Counted from the stretch's first letter, positions 12,840 through 25,648 are shown. The stretch: 64,000 nt of DNA from Heterobilharzia americana (GCA_944470555.2 OX104130.1:51493491-51557490); one strand, 5' to 3'. Numbers and translations are program-made. Notes: generated by a model from the sequence alone, not told the origin.

Positions 12840-13170
12840 ATGTAGGGTGATGGAGACTAACGTGTTGGGGTCTGCAGAGAAGATAAACCACTGGTTGGAG
12901 ACCTTAGGTGAACCGATGTCAGTGGACAGATGTTTACACAAATTATCCTCATCTTAACCGTTTTACTTAATCACATCATTTTCTCATTCTTTCCCCGTCT
13001 CTTTTACTCTTTTCTATTCCTTTTGGTCGATTTTTTCCTTCTTCATCTTTCACTTCATTACTTTGTTACTTGATGTGCTGGTATGATGTGCGACATCTTG
13101 AACCGTTGTGCAGTAATGCCTGGTTCAATGTTAAACTTGGTGATGATGTAGAGCTGATGACAAAGACCTT
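12840..13170 (+). repeat. Dispersed repeat D
   Basis: It shares an ordered series of motifs with 39590-40150: a GGTTGGAGAC-type segment, a pyrimidine-rich tract with CTTCATCTTTCA, then CAGTAATGCCTG. Part of it also occurs at 36660-36850. It is non-coding and its class is unknown. It may be the 3' untranslated end of a retroelement. Confidence 0.45.
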
Positions 13171-13985
13171 ATAGAAAAGAAATACTTCTTCGTTTAATTT
13201 GTCTTTCATTTTGAATGTCTAACTGAGAAATTTCAATGTGATATTTCTCAGTTTACCTTCGTAGTATGTTTGGTTATCGGTTCATAATTGTTTGTGATTA
13301 TAATGAATGTGTTTTTCTACCTCATTTACAACTATTTTGGTTAAGAGATGCCTAACGTTTTAGCCTACTGATGATATTTTTGTACGAAAACGGCTTTAAA
13401 ATATGTGTAGTTGACTGTTCATTTGTTTTTCCCCCTCACTAGTATTCCACATCTGATGTTCGTGATTTCCAGTGGCTAGAATTGCATGAATCGAGACACT
13501 GATTGAGCTCCAGTCTATCTTTGATAGAGGTATACTCATTTTAGCTGAAAAAAATGGATCGAAGGATCTTGAAGCTCAGGTGGTAGATTACGGAATATGT
13601 TTTGTCTGATAGTGTTTGTTGGAAAGTTTAATCATCCTTGACTTCGTTTTCTATCCACCACATAATTTCATCTGAAATTTTCTGTGGAGCTAATAAGCTG
13701 ACACCACACAGTAAAACGATTAGTGGGTGAAAATAAATCTGAACTTTGACATTATTTTCTTAAACTCTGTCAGGAATATGCATTTTTATAGCGAAATTCA
13801 TTTAGCCAGTTGATTTTTAGCTGCTACTTTAGGAATTTTGAATACATTTCAAACTGTTGTAGTTTAAACATCATAAAAGATTATGTGTTATTGAGTTGCA
13901 TTTTTTCAAAACTTTGTCTTCTTCATGATTATTCAACAAAAATAGTACAGAGATATGCGTTTAGTCAATAAAGTCGATACTGGGT
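13171..13985. other. No recognisable feature
   Basis: AT-rich sequence. No coding or repeat signal that I can support. Confidence 0.35.
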
Positions 13986-14345
13986 GATTAAATTTGGACC
14001 GCAGAAGGATTCGATTAGATTCAGCTAGATTGGGATTGGGATGAGAAGTCCTGATTAGGCAACCAGTGTGAATACGATCAGGTGATAGTAACGCATCACG
14101 AATTCACATGGTAGTGGGGCGAAAACCCTTGATGGTTGAAGCGAAATAAAACTCTGGTCAGCAGTCGGACGTCGAAGCTCAGTTGGTAGAATAACGGGCC
14201 GGAAACCCGGTGTTGGCTGGTTCGAATCCGGCCGCAGTCCAAATTCTCATCTCACCTTCAATCATCCCTCAGTATAAAATACTAGTCTGTCAAACCACGG
14301 CTATCTCAGATAGTCAAATGATAAAATATGATATGCCTGGATATT
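13986..14345 (+). repeat. Family C repeat: tRNA-like unit
   Basis: The unit contains a 74-base tRNA-like segment (14167-14240) and a 3' tail reading ACTAGTCTGTCAAACCACGG, followed by a CTATCTCAGATAG palindrome. The segment GGATTCG after AATTTGGACC at its left edge (about 13990-14012) is an inverted copy of bases at the end of the tRNA-like part. A minus-strand copy lies at 25283-25648, and a tail fragment at about 45820-45862. Confidence 0.6.
14167..14240 (+). ncRNA. tRNA-like segment of family C (SINE promoter, not a functional tRNA)
   Basis: It has an A-box-like AGCTCAGTTGGTAGA and a B box GGTTCGAATCC. The T arm is well paired (GCTGG/CCGGC) with loop TTCGAAT. The anticodon arm is GC-rich, with stem GGG/CCC and a loop that would present GGA. 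The acceptor ends pair for four bases (GGAC/GTCC). A serine tRNA would need a long variable arm, which is absent. Because it is embedded in a repeat also found at 25303-25376, I read it as a Pol III-type repeat head rather than a cellular tRNA gene. Confidence 0.55.
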
Positions 14346-14814
14346 TTGAAGAGAAGATTGTGTAGACATTTTTTGCATCATTTATATATATATATATTTT
14401 TAAGTTATAAGCTGTAAATAATCTCTATACAAAATAAACGAATGTAGGGATTATACTATTTTCGTCAATTGTGAAGCAATCCGTAAAAAAATAAATATTA
14501 CTGAAAAATTTCGACCGTTCGTGTGGTCATGGGCAGTAATTTTGATCGAAATATTACCAAAATATAAACTTACCATTGTATATGAAATCTTTTCACTAGA
14601 AATTTACTTATTTTGCGCTAATCCATTGCATAACACACAAACTTTTCATTGGTATACCTAATCCATCAGATTTAGATGGACATATTACTGGGTTTGGCAA
14701 CACATTGGCTTTGTATATGCTTACCAGTTGTTTTGCAGACTATAGTTGGTTGTTTACTGGTGAAACTATTGTGGCATATCAGATAAAATGTTGTTGCATG
14801 CACTATTGCGTCGT

Positions 14815-15062
14815 TGAGTGAACTGATTCGACCGGTCTCTGTTGGCATATGGGCTCCTACGTGGATGCCTGGATATTGCCTGTTTCAATTATATAGATAG
14901 ATAGTGGTTAGATGTGGCATCCAGGTTGCGCGTTTCTTTCTACTTGGGACTCATCAACTGGATGTACCTGCCTCAGCGATTGGATATTGTTCCCACCAGG
15001 ACTCGAACTCGGAACCGACAACTTAAAACGCCAGAATGTTATCCACTGGATGGATCATTTCG
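14815..15062 (-). repeat. Family A hammerhead SINE, core mutated
   Basis: On the - strand the tRNA-like head is at about 15062-14985 (B box GAGTTCGAGTCC-like near 15008). It is followed by the hammerhead (about 14975-14922) and the tail (TTGGCATATGGGCTCC-type sequence near 14840). The core reads TTGATGA (C3 to U) and the cleavage triplet is AAC instead of GUC, so self-cleavage should be lost. Its head faces the head of the + copy at 15095. Confidence 0.75.
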
Positions 15063-15094
15063 GTTCGCTCAATGACTCAGTAACACAAGAAATG

Positions 15095-15262
15095 GCTTTC
15101 ATGACCCAATGGTTTAGTGGATAACGCTCTGGCGTTTGAAACGATCGGTCCCGATCGGTCTTAGTGAGAACAACATCGCTCACTGGGAGGCAGGTACACC
15201 CAACTGACGAGTCCCAAATATAACGAAACACGAGTCTCAGATTCCACTACTAGCCACTACAA
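15095..15262 (+). repeat. Family A hammerhead SINE with intact catalytic core
   Basis: The A-box-like TGGTTTAGTGGATAACG is at 15110-15126, followed by the GCTCACTGGGAGGCAGG region. The hammerhead (15189-15250) has CTGACGA at 15204-15210, GAAA at 15225-15228 and GTC at 15234-15236. All core residues are present. Stem II is weakened (GTCC against TAAC) and stem III has one mismatch. The B box is altered by a duplicated CCGATCGGTC. Together with the preceding - copy it forms a head-to-head inverted pair. Confidence 0.75.
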
Positions 15263-17309
15263 CCACATAAGATTATCATATCAGACAGTTTATATTTGTA
15301 CAAGTCATGGCGTATTTATATACATACATACTACACAATAAGGGACAATTTCACACTGAATGATTAGTAATCATATTTTAGAAGAGCAATGACTATACGA
15401 AGAGGGTTGGACAAAGAGATTAAGTACACATCTTCAAATTCATTTATCTATCTTTGATTATTTCCCTACATGAGCTCGAACCAGACTCCTGTGACATATA
15501 CAAAAATAAACGACATCTAACGTCAACCTTTTACTTTTATTTGCAACACTATTCAGTCAAATCTTGATCCATAGTTTATTTAAAATATTGGAGGATACTT
15601 CAAAAGTATTTCATTCTTCTAGAACTATCTATCGGAACAAAATCTGACATTAGGATTCAAGTTACATTTTATATCTGAATGATTTACTTCTCACACACTT
15701 CCACTAGCTGCATCAACTACCGTCATGGTGATTAGTTTAGGAGTTAAACCACTGACATTTGATAGTTTTACTTCAATATGTTTTCTCATCCTCCTTTATT
15801 GACAGACGTTAGCCTTAGCAACAACGTAAAAAGAATCTAAATAGTTATTTGGAAAGATGAATATTGCAAGATGACATCATTTCATGTTTTCTTTGTGATC
15901 ATATAATAAGTACTATTGGTTACATAAATAAATCATTCATCTAAATTTTTATATGAAGTAAAGCGAAGGCACCAGTATTCAATCGTACATTAGATCAAGT
16001 TGTCCGGAGTAGACAAATGGTAAGATCCATTATTTTCTGAACATATAGTTTCGGGTGGCCACTTCTATGACATTTAGTAGCTGTGACTTGAAGTTATGTA
16101 AAACAGTTGAAATTGTGACCAGTCATCAATAAATGACTGGCTTTCTATCCATGTTAAGTACATATGGTTCAATCATATGATTGGATAGCTATTGAATAAC
16201 ATGTTCTTTTCGATATTATTGCATCATTCTCTTAGATCTACCTGCAGAATTGTTCTCACAACTGTAGGTTAACTTTTAGATACAATATGAAGTAGAACTA
16301 ACTGAATTTCGCTCTTCAGTTGTTGATTATTGAAGATTAAACTTCCTTGAAGTTAAATAAAGAGAAGTAATGTAAAGGTGCGTTCTGTAGCCGACCGAAA
16401 CATTTGAGCTATCAACTTGTACAGAATCTATGAAATGACATCATCTCACAGTGTTTGTCACAAACTATCATAATAGTTGCTTTGAACTCACAAATGGAAC
16501 TGATCACAAATCGAAAGTGACCATATGATACTAAAGAATTTAAGATATCCCTTTATCATCTTTATTCTCATATCCTTGAATGCACTCGTTCATAAACACT
16601 GATTCATCGCCACTTAGTGGCCAACTTCATTTTGCGATGTGGTCACAAAGTTAGCAGACCTACTGTCGAGGTTGTTGGGTGGGTGGAGGAGATCGGAGGG
16701 CTCATGTCTCTGGGTGGATATTAGTTTTGTAAAGATTTCAGATGCGACTTTCTTATGAGTGCCAATAAGCAAAAAACCTAATCTTAGGGCTTCTTAATGA
16801 TTGGCTCCAACCAACTGAAATTCATATATACCACTAGATAAACTGTTATTGGCTAAAAACTGTCGAACATACGCCTCAAAGTTATCCTTTACTTCTCACA
16901 AATACGATATAGTTAGTGTTTTAATCTTGTCAAGTAAACTAGTCAAATAAGAATGGAGTTTTGCCTGGTTGATTACGTTGATTGAATGACTTTTTTGGAG
17001 TGAGTTTTAGGATACGGATAGTTTCTGAATCACGTTGAGTAACAAAAGAGCATTTAATGTACTCTTCTTCCGGTTGAGTGGTATGTTGACTGTGCTTGTA
17101 CTTGATCTTTTTCTCTTGGTTAGTGCATTCGAAGTTCTCTCCTTAAATTGTTGATCATGGTCTTTTACTCAAATGTGGTTGGTATCTTTATTTTTCGAGA
17201 TTAGAAACGGTTTTGTTCAGCCCTTTTATTCAAGCGTCTTATTACCTAATATTGAATGAGTTTTCACTCAAGTGACATTTTATTATTCTTATTCCTAGGG
17301 AGGGGGGGG
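15263..17309. other. Long stretch without recognised features
   Basis: AT-rich sequence with no open frame above noise. One G-run (GGGGGGGGG) lies near 17302. The 16600-16800 part has a loose resemblance to other dispersed repeat pieces in the window, but not enough to annotate. Confidence 0.35.
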
Positions 17310-17485
17310 GTATTTTGACTCTGTAGCCTAGTAAATAACTCTCCGGTGTTTGAAGCGCCTGATGCCAGGTGTGAGTTTGATTAGGAACACTATCACTCAC
17401 TAGGAAGTGGACACATCCAACTGGCGAGTCCTAAATAGGACGAAACTTGCGTCCGGGATTTCACTACTAGCCAATATCCACCAAT
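17310..17485 (+). repeat. Family A hammerhead SINE, core mutated
   Basis: The head (TAGTAAATAACTC) and the B-box region are diverged. The hammerhead region is about 17407-17467. CTGGCGA at 17421-17427 shows A6 changed to G. GAAA at 17442-17445 and GTC at 17451-17453 are intact. Loss of the invariant A6 should impair catalysis. Confidence 0.7.
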
Positions 17486-17914
17486 AATTTCATTTCTATG
17501 ACTCAGTTGTCCTGGTTTCTGTAAGAAGGTTTACCGGGGGAGCTGAAGTACTACTCATCTCGATTAATCATTCATCAAATAGTAAGAATTCCACTAACTG
17601 GTTAACATGAGAATGCGGCTTTCAAAGCTTTGCCGATTGTTAAGGTGACAGCTTACTGTTTGTTATTGTCAAATAGAATTACAAACACTAATTATGTTCA
17701 GCAAAGCATTTTTAAAATATTTTTCTTTCAGAGTCATCAAACTTATCACGTCTTTTTGCGGGCGCTTTCAAAACATTCATAAGTAGTTAATATTCATCGA
17801 GGATCGACATCGGTTAGAGAACCATTGAAAACCGATATATATTTCGTCCTAGTATGGAACCTCCCAGTAGTGCGTACCTTCGAAATGAATTACTCCTCAG
17901 CCTTTATTAGGGAC

Positions 17915-18220
17915 ATGCTATGAGATGAAATTTCTTGAAGTTTTAATGAGAAGTCTTGACCGGTGGGGAAAATCAAACACTTGCCGACAGCATTAGATGG
18001 TGGTCGCGCTCTATCATGGATTAAAAAAAAACTAGAAAAATATGGATCATTGATTTCTGACCAATTGGCTGTACGGTAATTTGCTCTCCACGAGACGTGA
18101 AGGTCCTGGCTTCACACTGTTGAAGAGTCCCGTAGTAGGGCGAAATAGTTGTCCAGTGCTCCTAAGCTTTCAGTGGTTTTCCATTTTGTATCAATCCGTG
18201 ATGAGTACCACCTTCAAACT
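17915..18220 (+). repeat. Family B hammerhead SINE, core mutated
   Basis: The left part (GAAGTTTTAATGAGAAGTC) matches the family B copies at 33.9 and 47.65 kb. The ribozyme region at 18113-18162 has TTGAAGA instead of CTGAAGA (C3 to U). It keeps a well-paired stem II (GTCCC/GGGC), GAAA, GTTGTC and a stem I partner CAGTG. Confidence 0.65.
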
Positions 18221-19809
18221 AAATTTATAGGTAGCATTTATTCACGTCTTTTGGTCAGCTGTTTGTTTTGTTATGCTTTCTTCTCATAGAAAACGACTGT
18301 AGTATTAAGAAGTAAATTATATTCTGTAATTGAAACTCTTTAGTCATTTAAACCAAATCCAATAGTTTATGAGCCAACAAGAAGGAGCATGAGGGTTCTT
18401 TTCAAAAGTTCTCCTGGAGTATATTACAACAGATGAGTACTTCACGTTTTCACTACATTTCCTTTCAAATCCATATTGTAAAATGCTTTCATAGTCAGCA
18501 GTAATCCATGATGAAATAACTCGAATGAGCAAATGTGACAATACAAAATAATGTAAAAATAGTTACAGTTTCTTTTTTTTAAGCTGATAATTACGCTTTC
18601 GAGATGTTACTTAGTAAAGTTTACTTTTTAACTCAAAAAATTGTAACATCAGACTACACTATCCTGCATAAGAAGAAAGATAGCAATAGATTATAGAAAG
18701 GTGGCTAACGAGACAGTATTCTCTGCTTGATAAAAGCGGTGAAATTATACATAAAAGTACACAACTTCATTGTTTCTAGCCATGATGTTGCTTTATACTA
18801 ACCAACAATGTATATTATGTGTTGATAACTATTTCGTAGTCATGAATAGTCATCAATACATCGTGTTTCACTCTAATTTATAACATTTTACAACTAACTT
18901 TTGCTGCATTTATCATAGCCTTTTAGATAATTAGTTAGCACCCATCAATAAAAACTTTCTTTGTGTTTCATTTAATGAGGACATAGAGCTGTAACTCATT
19001 GATATAAGCACCCGATTTCCAGCAGATGAGCAATGGGGACCAGCCCAGCTCCAACTACACAGGTTATGGATAATAGGAAGTATCAGTAACCCTCAGACAA
19101 TAAGTGTAGCTCATTGCTTATTCCACGAATAAGCACAGGATTATTGAGTGAATTTCAGTTCGACTTGATTTGATCACAATGTACTCATAATATTCCAAAT
19201 ATAACAGTCAAAATATCATGTATTGTCTGTTTCTTACTGCTATATTTTTCAGTTGTGAAACGGAAATAGATGCCTACCAACCAGTTCGTAAGCATCCTAT
19301 CCATATCAAAGTTGGTTATAAGTGCCGCGTATCTACTGGATTACAATTATATTCTCAAACCACTTCAAAAGAATAATTGTTTAAATTATGTATTTTACAG
19401 CACCAAATATTGTTGAAATGGAACATAACATTGGGATACTGAAATGATGAAGATTTTAGCAGAGGACTATTTCCATTAAAATCTCTTAATACACTGCCTT
19501 TATATCCAGGATTGCATAGTTGGCAGTAATTTAAGGTCCTATGTTGATAACAACGAACTGAATGAGTTGTTAAATGATCTTGAAACTTGAAATTTTCCTG
19601 CAAATTAAACTCATTTTAGGATTGAAATCACTTAACCCACCGATTTAACGCTTATCAATGAATTAATGTTAATAATGTCAATGTAACTCACCAACTGCAT
19701 TGGATAATATTCACCAATAGTGCAGAGACGTATAATAATACTTTTTCACTGGTAGTTAAGTAGACAGAGTTTATTGTTTACTGATACTTATAATTTCCTG
19801 TTACTATAC
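18221..19809. other. Long stretch without recognised features
   Basis: AT-rich sequence with short random open frames. Nothing is supported. Confidence 0.35.
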
Positions 19810-20045
19810 AGAGTCGAATTGTCCAACCTATATTAGCAGATGGGCTCCTATGCGGATGCCCCAATACTGCCGAATATTCGTGATGTTGTATTCATCTTGG
19901 TGACTTGCAATGGAATCCAGAATCCGTGTTTCGTCTCATTTCGGACTTGTCAGCTGGATGTAACTGAACCCCCAGTGAGTGTTATCCCCACTGAGACTCG
20001 AGCCCAATACCCATCGCTTCAAACGCCAAACATCAACTCTGTATA
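19810..20045 (-). repeat. Family A hammerhead SINE, catalytic G8 lost
   Basis: On the - strand the head (B box near 19995) is followed by the ribozyme at about 19965-19910 and the tail toward 19830. The core reads CTGACAA: G8, the proposed general base, is replaced by A. GAAAC is retained. Its head faces that of the + copy starting at about 20100. Confidence 0.75.
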
Positions 20046-20099
20046 ACAACAGGAAATTAAAAGTATTGATAAACAACGACTGATACACGTTACACAAGT

Positions 20100-20278
20100 A
20101 GCGGCTATCGTGCCCCAGTGGTCTGGTGGTTAACTCTTTGACGTTTGAAGCAATGGGTCCTGAGTTCGAGTCTCAGTGGGAACAAGATCACTCACTGGGA
20201 TGCAGGTACATCCAGCTGATGAGTCCCTTGAGGGACGAATTGTGCGTCCTGAATCTTACTGCTAGTCATCAAAACGAA
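20100..20278 (+). repeat. Family A hammerhead SINE with a near-intact core
   Basis: The head runs from about 20115 (A-box-like GTCTGGTGGTTAAC), with the B box GAGTTCGAGTCTC at 20162-20174. The hammerhead is at 20202-20262. CTGATGA is at 20216-20222 with a strong stem II (GTCCC/GGGAC). GAA at 20237-20239 is followed by T rather than A, and GTC is at 20246-20248. The A15.1-U16.1 pair is therefore broken, and stem III is weak. Confidence 0.75.
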
Positions 20279-22029
20279 TAGGCAGAGTTTATTTAAACGT
20301 GTGACTTTATGGCTTACTTGTTGAATGTTTTGATGACTATCCCAGTTGAACATTCCATATATGAATGTTTCTCTTCAATAATCGTTGCTTTTTTAAAACA
20401 TACCAATAACTCTACAAATTACTCCAAACGGCTATCTTAACTACTGAACTAACTGATCGCGTTTCTTTATTTCGTGAAAAACTACAGGTTCAGATGAAAT
20501 AGCGAAAACTAATTGGTTATTGCAATCGTTGTTAGCGTGACGTTTAGAATCACTCATTTTTTTACAGTATAGTAGTATTCTGTCTAACTAAGTGCTACAA
20601 CGGTGTAAACCTTTCTGTACTTTTTAGTCATAGGTTTCAACGTTATGATATTGGTAACCAGTTGACATAAGTCAGGTCATTCATCATATATTGCATGAAT
20701 GTGTTTATTTATCAATTTTTCATTCAGTCTGAACATTATGAAGGTCTGTATATTTGGATAATAAAAACCGCCTAATACTAGCCACTAATGATAGTTTATT
20801 ACCATTTGTAATGACCGTTTCTTTCTAACCAGCATTCTCATTACTGTTGATGTCATCAGCAGAGTGGGTATAAATATTTAATACATCACGCTGTATATAA
20901 AACTTCTTTGAACATCATTTTAGCGTCAACTGAAAGTAGTAGACCGATTTGTACACCAGAACAGTTCAATTTGTTACTTCAATATCCGGTAGAACTATAG
21001 GATCCTGCCGTCCTTGAACAACTACCAAAAGACTTTGAAGCGATCAATCAAATTGAAAGTGACTGGATGGTCATTTTATGAAGATTTGAACTATTGAAAC
21101 GATAACAATAGACAGGCTTGCGCCCAATTTTGATAGTAATTTCAACTGAACTGAAGAGAATTACTTCTCACGCTATTTTCTAGCTTTACATTTTTTCTCA
21201 TGTGGCTCAATCTCATAAAGGATGGAATTACGGACAGGAAGTGTCCACTGTAGTATATTCTAGTACTAGATGACTCATAAAACCTAATTAAAGTTCTTAT
21301 TTTAACTCTATTAACCACATCATTCAAATCCAAGTAACTTAACAGTGCCTATTAGGTCACAAAGCAAGAAACAAACCACACCAACACTAAAAAGTAGTCC
21401 TGCTCGCTGTTTGATTACTGCCTAATCACTTAATTTTCATGTTTTCTACTTAGAAATCTATAAATCACCTAAAATCAAACTTCATAGATCTAACGTCTTT
21501 ATGTTATTTTTAAATAATTCCACAGGCGATAGGGGACCACTTGAAGGCGTTGTACGTCCACAACTCATGTGGTTTATTGTTTTGTAGTTATACGGATGAA
21601 TATCTTTGACGCACAAACCTTAAGCAGAAAAAATAGTCGGAAACATAGGCAATTTCCTAGACATCATCGAAAACCCTACCTATAGTAAATTTCATTTCTA
21701 TAACCACTTACTTGTTGGTGCATTCAAGGTCATTTAGTAGTTGCTCAAGAACGGCAAGATTCAATATTTCTACCCCATAACGTTTTGTTCTGTATTCTCT
21801 TCAGGGTCGGTTTATTTCTCGGTACACAATAGCAAGACATGTCAACAACTGAAAAAAGGCTTCTACGAACCTCAACTGGGAGGTTTATGTCTCCCTGTGC
21901 GGCTCAGACCAATAATGAATTACTTCATGGACTAACGTCATTTTTAAGTTTTCCCACCTTCAAACTTTTTTTCAGTCTGAACGTACTTCAGGTAACAATG
22001 TGCAGTGGGAAATACGTGGAATAAGCATA
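20279..22029. other. Long stretch without recognised features
   Basis: AT-rich sequence. Open frames at 21142-21333 (-) and 21741-22024 (+) show no family resemblance. Confidence 0.35.
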
Positions 22030-23640
22030 TGCAACACATGTTTCAGCCAACTGAGTCGATGGAGGTTCATAACCTCATCAACTGACTTTATTCTTCCCGC
22101 TAAAACTCCACACCTGACTTGTACACTTCTGACCCTGTGACAATATGACATACGATGTATGCTACGAAGTTAACGCTAGCCAAACATCTGAAACCTCTCC
22201 ATATCTTCTACTTTTAATGGCCATGTTTCTCAACCATGGAGCGAACTAAAGCTCAGCACATCTGATCCTTAATTGGCAACTGAATATCACGACGGTGTCA
22301 TAAGTGATGTATGTTGGCGAAAGCCAGTTGAGCCTTTTGCATTCATACGGAGAATTCGTCGGTCACTAAGCCATTACTGCTGATCCAACTTCCAACGTAA
22401 GGGAAGTGTTCAACGCACTCAACCATTTCACTCCCTACTGTTAATCAGAGCAACTATGAAGACTAATTCTGGAGCGAAAATTTACGTTCGGGTGTAGAGA
22501 AACATATCCCAAACATTTTCAGATTACCTCGTTAAGGTGTCCAGTAAACTGCACCTTATCAGCGTCTTTACTTTACAAGATTCTATCGTCTGCCTGATCT
22601 ATATTGACCAAGGATTGGCTTGTGGCAAGATCAATCCCTGGGAAGTCAAATGACCAAAAAGACCCCTCCATAATTACTTCTGTGGTAAAATTGAATGAGA
22701 ATGCAGAGACTGAAAATCATTGATGGATATAACTCAACGTGCATAACTCCCTATAGGCTCTAAGAAACACATTGGTGTTTGGCTGCAGAGCCTTCGACAG
22801 AGTGATGTGCTTCACTGGCACCCTTTTCAATGAAAGACCATGCCATAACATCTCTCAGGGGACGAAATCAAATGCCACCTTCAGTTTGATAAATACAGTT
22901 TTTGGTTTTTGCAGACGTGCTCGTGTTCCAGAACCTGGCGAAGGGTGGATAACTCGTTGATAGACCCACGATCAGGTCTGAAATCTACCTGTTTTTCTCA
23001 GTTTCGCTCTTCCCCAGCTTCTCTTTCACGCCTAATGACTATAGAACCCAGAATGTTAAACATCGTGTTCATGAGCCTGATCGCCTTATGATTATGACAA
23101 AAAGACTTCTCACCTTTCTTTAATACTGGGACAACCAGTGATTGAGACCAGTCAGAGGGGGTCGTATCTGACTCCCATACACTCGTTAACACTTCAGTTA
23201 ACTTGACCAAAAACCCTTGACCACCATCCTTAAATACTCTTGGAACTAGTCTATCTGGCACTGGTGCTCTTCCTCGTTTCCGGTTACCTACAGTTTTCTC
23301 GACTTCTTTAGGTGTTGGGATTCCTATATCGATGTTTCATTCAAGCTCAAACTTGATAGCAGGTAACTAAATAGTAGCTGGAAGTCAGTTGAATTGTTCA
23401 TCGACGTGTTCCTCCCATCGTTGTAGCCGTCTCCCTTGCGAGTGAATTGCAGACCCATCTTTCTCCTCTATCGTCTCACTAATCGTTGACATTTTTGTCT
23501 CAGTTTCCTTGATAAATCTAAACGGGTGTCTGGTGTTATCAGTTCCCACTGCTTTTTCCATTTTTTTTGGCCCTCACTATCTATCACTGTTCACAATCAC
23601 TGCGTACACCTTTTGAACTATATATTCATGTAAGCAATGA
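22030..23640 (-). mobile_element. Non-LTR retrotransposon reverse transcriptase remains
   Basis: Read on the - strand from about 23640 to 22030. The clearest part is the frame at 22998-23261, with PDRLVPRVFKDGGQG and VPVLKKGEKSFCHNHKAIRL. This matches the fingers region of non-LTR reverse transcriptases, just before the usual NYR.ISL motif. Downstream pieces in other frames continue toward the palm. Many stops and shifts break the coding region. The same family is seen at 55600-56760 (+) and 42740-43080 (-). The clade is not assigned; it is distinct from the RTE copies. Confidence 0.65.
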
Positions 23641-25282
23641 ACTGTTATTCTGATGAAAAAGAAGAAAAGGAGACCTCATAGTTGATATTAATGTTTTTAC
23701 ATATAACAGGTTAAATAGCAAAAATGTATTCATTTCTGTTATTTTTGAAATCAGTAATAACTATCTCTTACCCTTCTAGATCGTTTCCAATGGCCATAAA
23801 TTATTAATCAGTTTATGTAGGAAAAACAGGATTTATAGAATTTTATCGTAAATGTATCATCCTGAAAACACCAGTTTCAAAAGAGTTAAGTGATGTTGAA
23901 TGTCACCTAGATCACAATGTGTACATTTAGAAATCTATGCATTATGCAGTTGGTAGCTATGTTCAGAGTTCATTCGCTCTTTTAAGTGTTCAGTATTTAT
24001 CATCTTACTATGCTTTTGGTATGGATAAGTTAGTACCCCAGTTCGTGTAAGGGAAATGAATGCATTGTCCTAATGTACTTTGTCAAGTTTTGGCTCATTG
24101 GCTTAAGCAGTCAATTTCCAGTTAGTATGGGTTAAAATTCCCTGCACCCACCGCTCTTTATACTGTCAAGTAGTACCATCAACTGCCAAACAGTAGATAT
24201 GACTAATTGTTTAGTGCAGAAATCTATACGTGATTGTTTGGTTACATCAACGCTATATATTGTGTGATTTTTTTATGTAGCCGTTGTTTGAATGCTATAT
24301 TAAAGTGTATTTTCCAAATGAAAGCAAGTCGATGCCTAATGGAGAAACTAGTAGCATAAGGATGATAGATAAATAAGGCCCTACAGTTATCTACTTACAA
24401 CTATTGAACTGGTGATCATTGAATGATTCCTGAAGGTATATATATTACTTAAAGGCAACTAGTGGAGCAAATCTTAACCAAGATGTCATTTTTCCACTAG
24501 TGACGTAAACAATATTTCACTGCTTGTCAAATAATGTTCTAAGCTCAACACAACTTACTACAGCATTTATTTCCTAGTTAAAAATATCTGGTAAACTTCC
24601 TACTGTATGGCACATGACTCTAAAACATGGTTCAACTGATTAGTAACCTTTTAATCATCAAAATCGGTATTTTTCATTTTCAGCTTCCTATGCTAAGACA
24701 GGATAAAATATTTTCTATGGGTTTTTACACAGAATTTATATCATTTCTGCCTAGTATAGTCTTTATGTATGGATACTACTTTTTAAATAATCATTTCAAC
24801 TCAGCATGTTCTTTTCTGTTTGTTAACGCTAGCAAATTTTGTATATATTTACTTTCGTTCTTTATCAACTACACACTCAGTGCATTTCGTCAAAAGAACT
24901 TAGCTAAACTGATAGCACACATCATTCACTTAATCTGATATATCACAATTTTATTACCCGGACTTTTTTTACTCTGTACCCTCTGTCTATCTTCATTTCT
25001 TGTCTGTCTTTGTGATTGTTGTGTGTGTGTGTGTGTGTGCGTATAGCTTGAACATACTTTAGGTTACATGTTTCAGTTAACGGACATGCTACAACATTTA
25101 TATCCTAGAGCACTGGGACAATAAAAATGACGACTGTTTACATGAATAAAGATGAGTGATAAACTATTTCAGTTTCGCAATTTCTTTATTGATTGGTAGT
25201 CAATTTGTACTAGTGGTAATTAGAGCTAGTTCTTCATTTATCCCGCATATGATTGTGAAGTTCATTTCTATTGCGTGATCAT
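23641..25282. other. Long stretch without recognised features
   Basis: AT-rich sequence with a (TG)n run at about 25020-25040. The 103-codon frame at 24627-24938 is T-rich and hydrophobic with no family resemblance, and is treated as chance. Confidence 0.35.
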
Positions 25283-25648
25283 TGAAGGTGAAATGAAAAT
25301 TTGGACCGCGGCCGAATTCGAACCAGCCAACACCGGGTTTCTAGCCCGTTACTCTACCAACTGAGCTTCGACGTCCGACTGCTGACCAGAGTTTTATTTC
25401 ACTTCAAGCACCAAGGGTTTTCACCCCACTACCATGTGAATTCGTGGCACGTTACTGTCGCTTGGTCATACTCACACTGGTTGCCTAATCAGGACTTCTC
25501 ATCTCAATCCAAATGTGACAAAATTAGAAAGGGGGAGCATCATATTGATTATCATACCGACTATCTGAGATAGCTGTGGTTTGGAAGACTAGTATTTATA
25601 CTAGGTGCGGATTGAAGGTGAAATGAAAATTTGGACCGCGGCCGGATT
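25283..25648 (-). repeat. Family C repeat with direct terminal repeats (partial tandem)
   Basis: The left edge (25283-25320) and the right edge (about 25611-25648) share the same 36-base sequence in direct orientation, including GGACCGCGGCCG. The structure is thus one full unit of about 328 bases plus the start of a second. The tRNA-like segment is at 25303-25376 (-). Confidence 0.65.
25303..25376 (-). ncRNA. tRNA-like segment of family C
   Basis: Read on the - strand, it has A-box-like AGCTCAGTTGGTAGA and B box GGTTCGAATTC. The anticodon arm ACGGG/CCCGG encloses loop CTAGAAA, which would present AGA. It is the same segment as 14167-14240, and is likely a repeat head rather than a functional tRNA. 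Confidence 0.5.

Noticed and set aside
14167..14240. Functional tRNA gene (anticodon GGA).
   Set aside because: The acceptor stem is incomplete, the variable arm is too short for serine, and the segment belongs to a repeat with a second copy at 25303-25376.
24627..24938. 103-codon hydrophobic open frame.
   Set aside because: It is T-rich with low complexity; hydrophobic translation is expected from such DNA, and no family pattern is visible.
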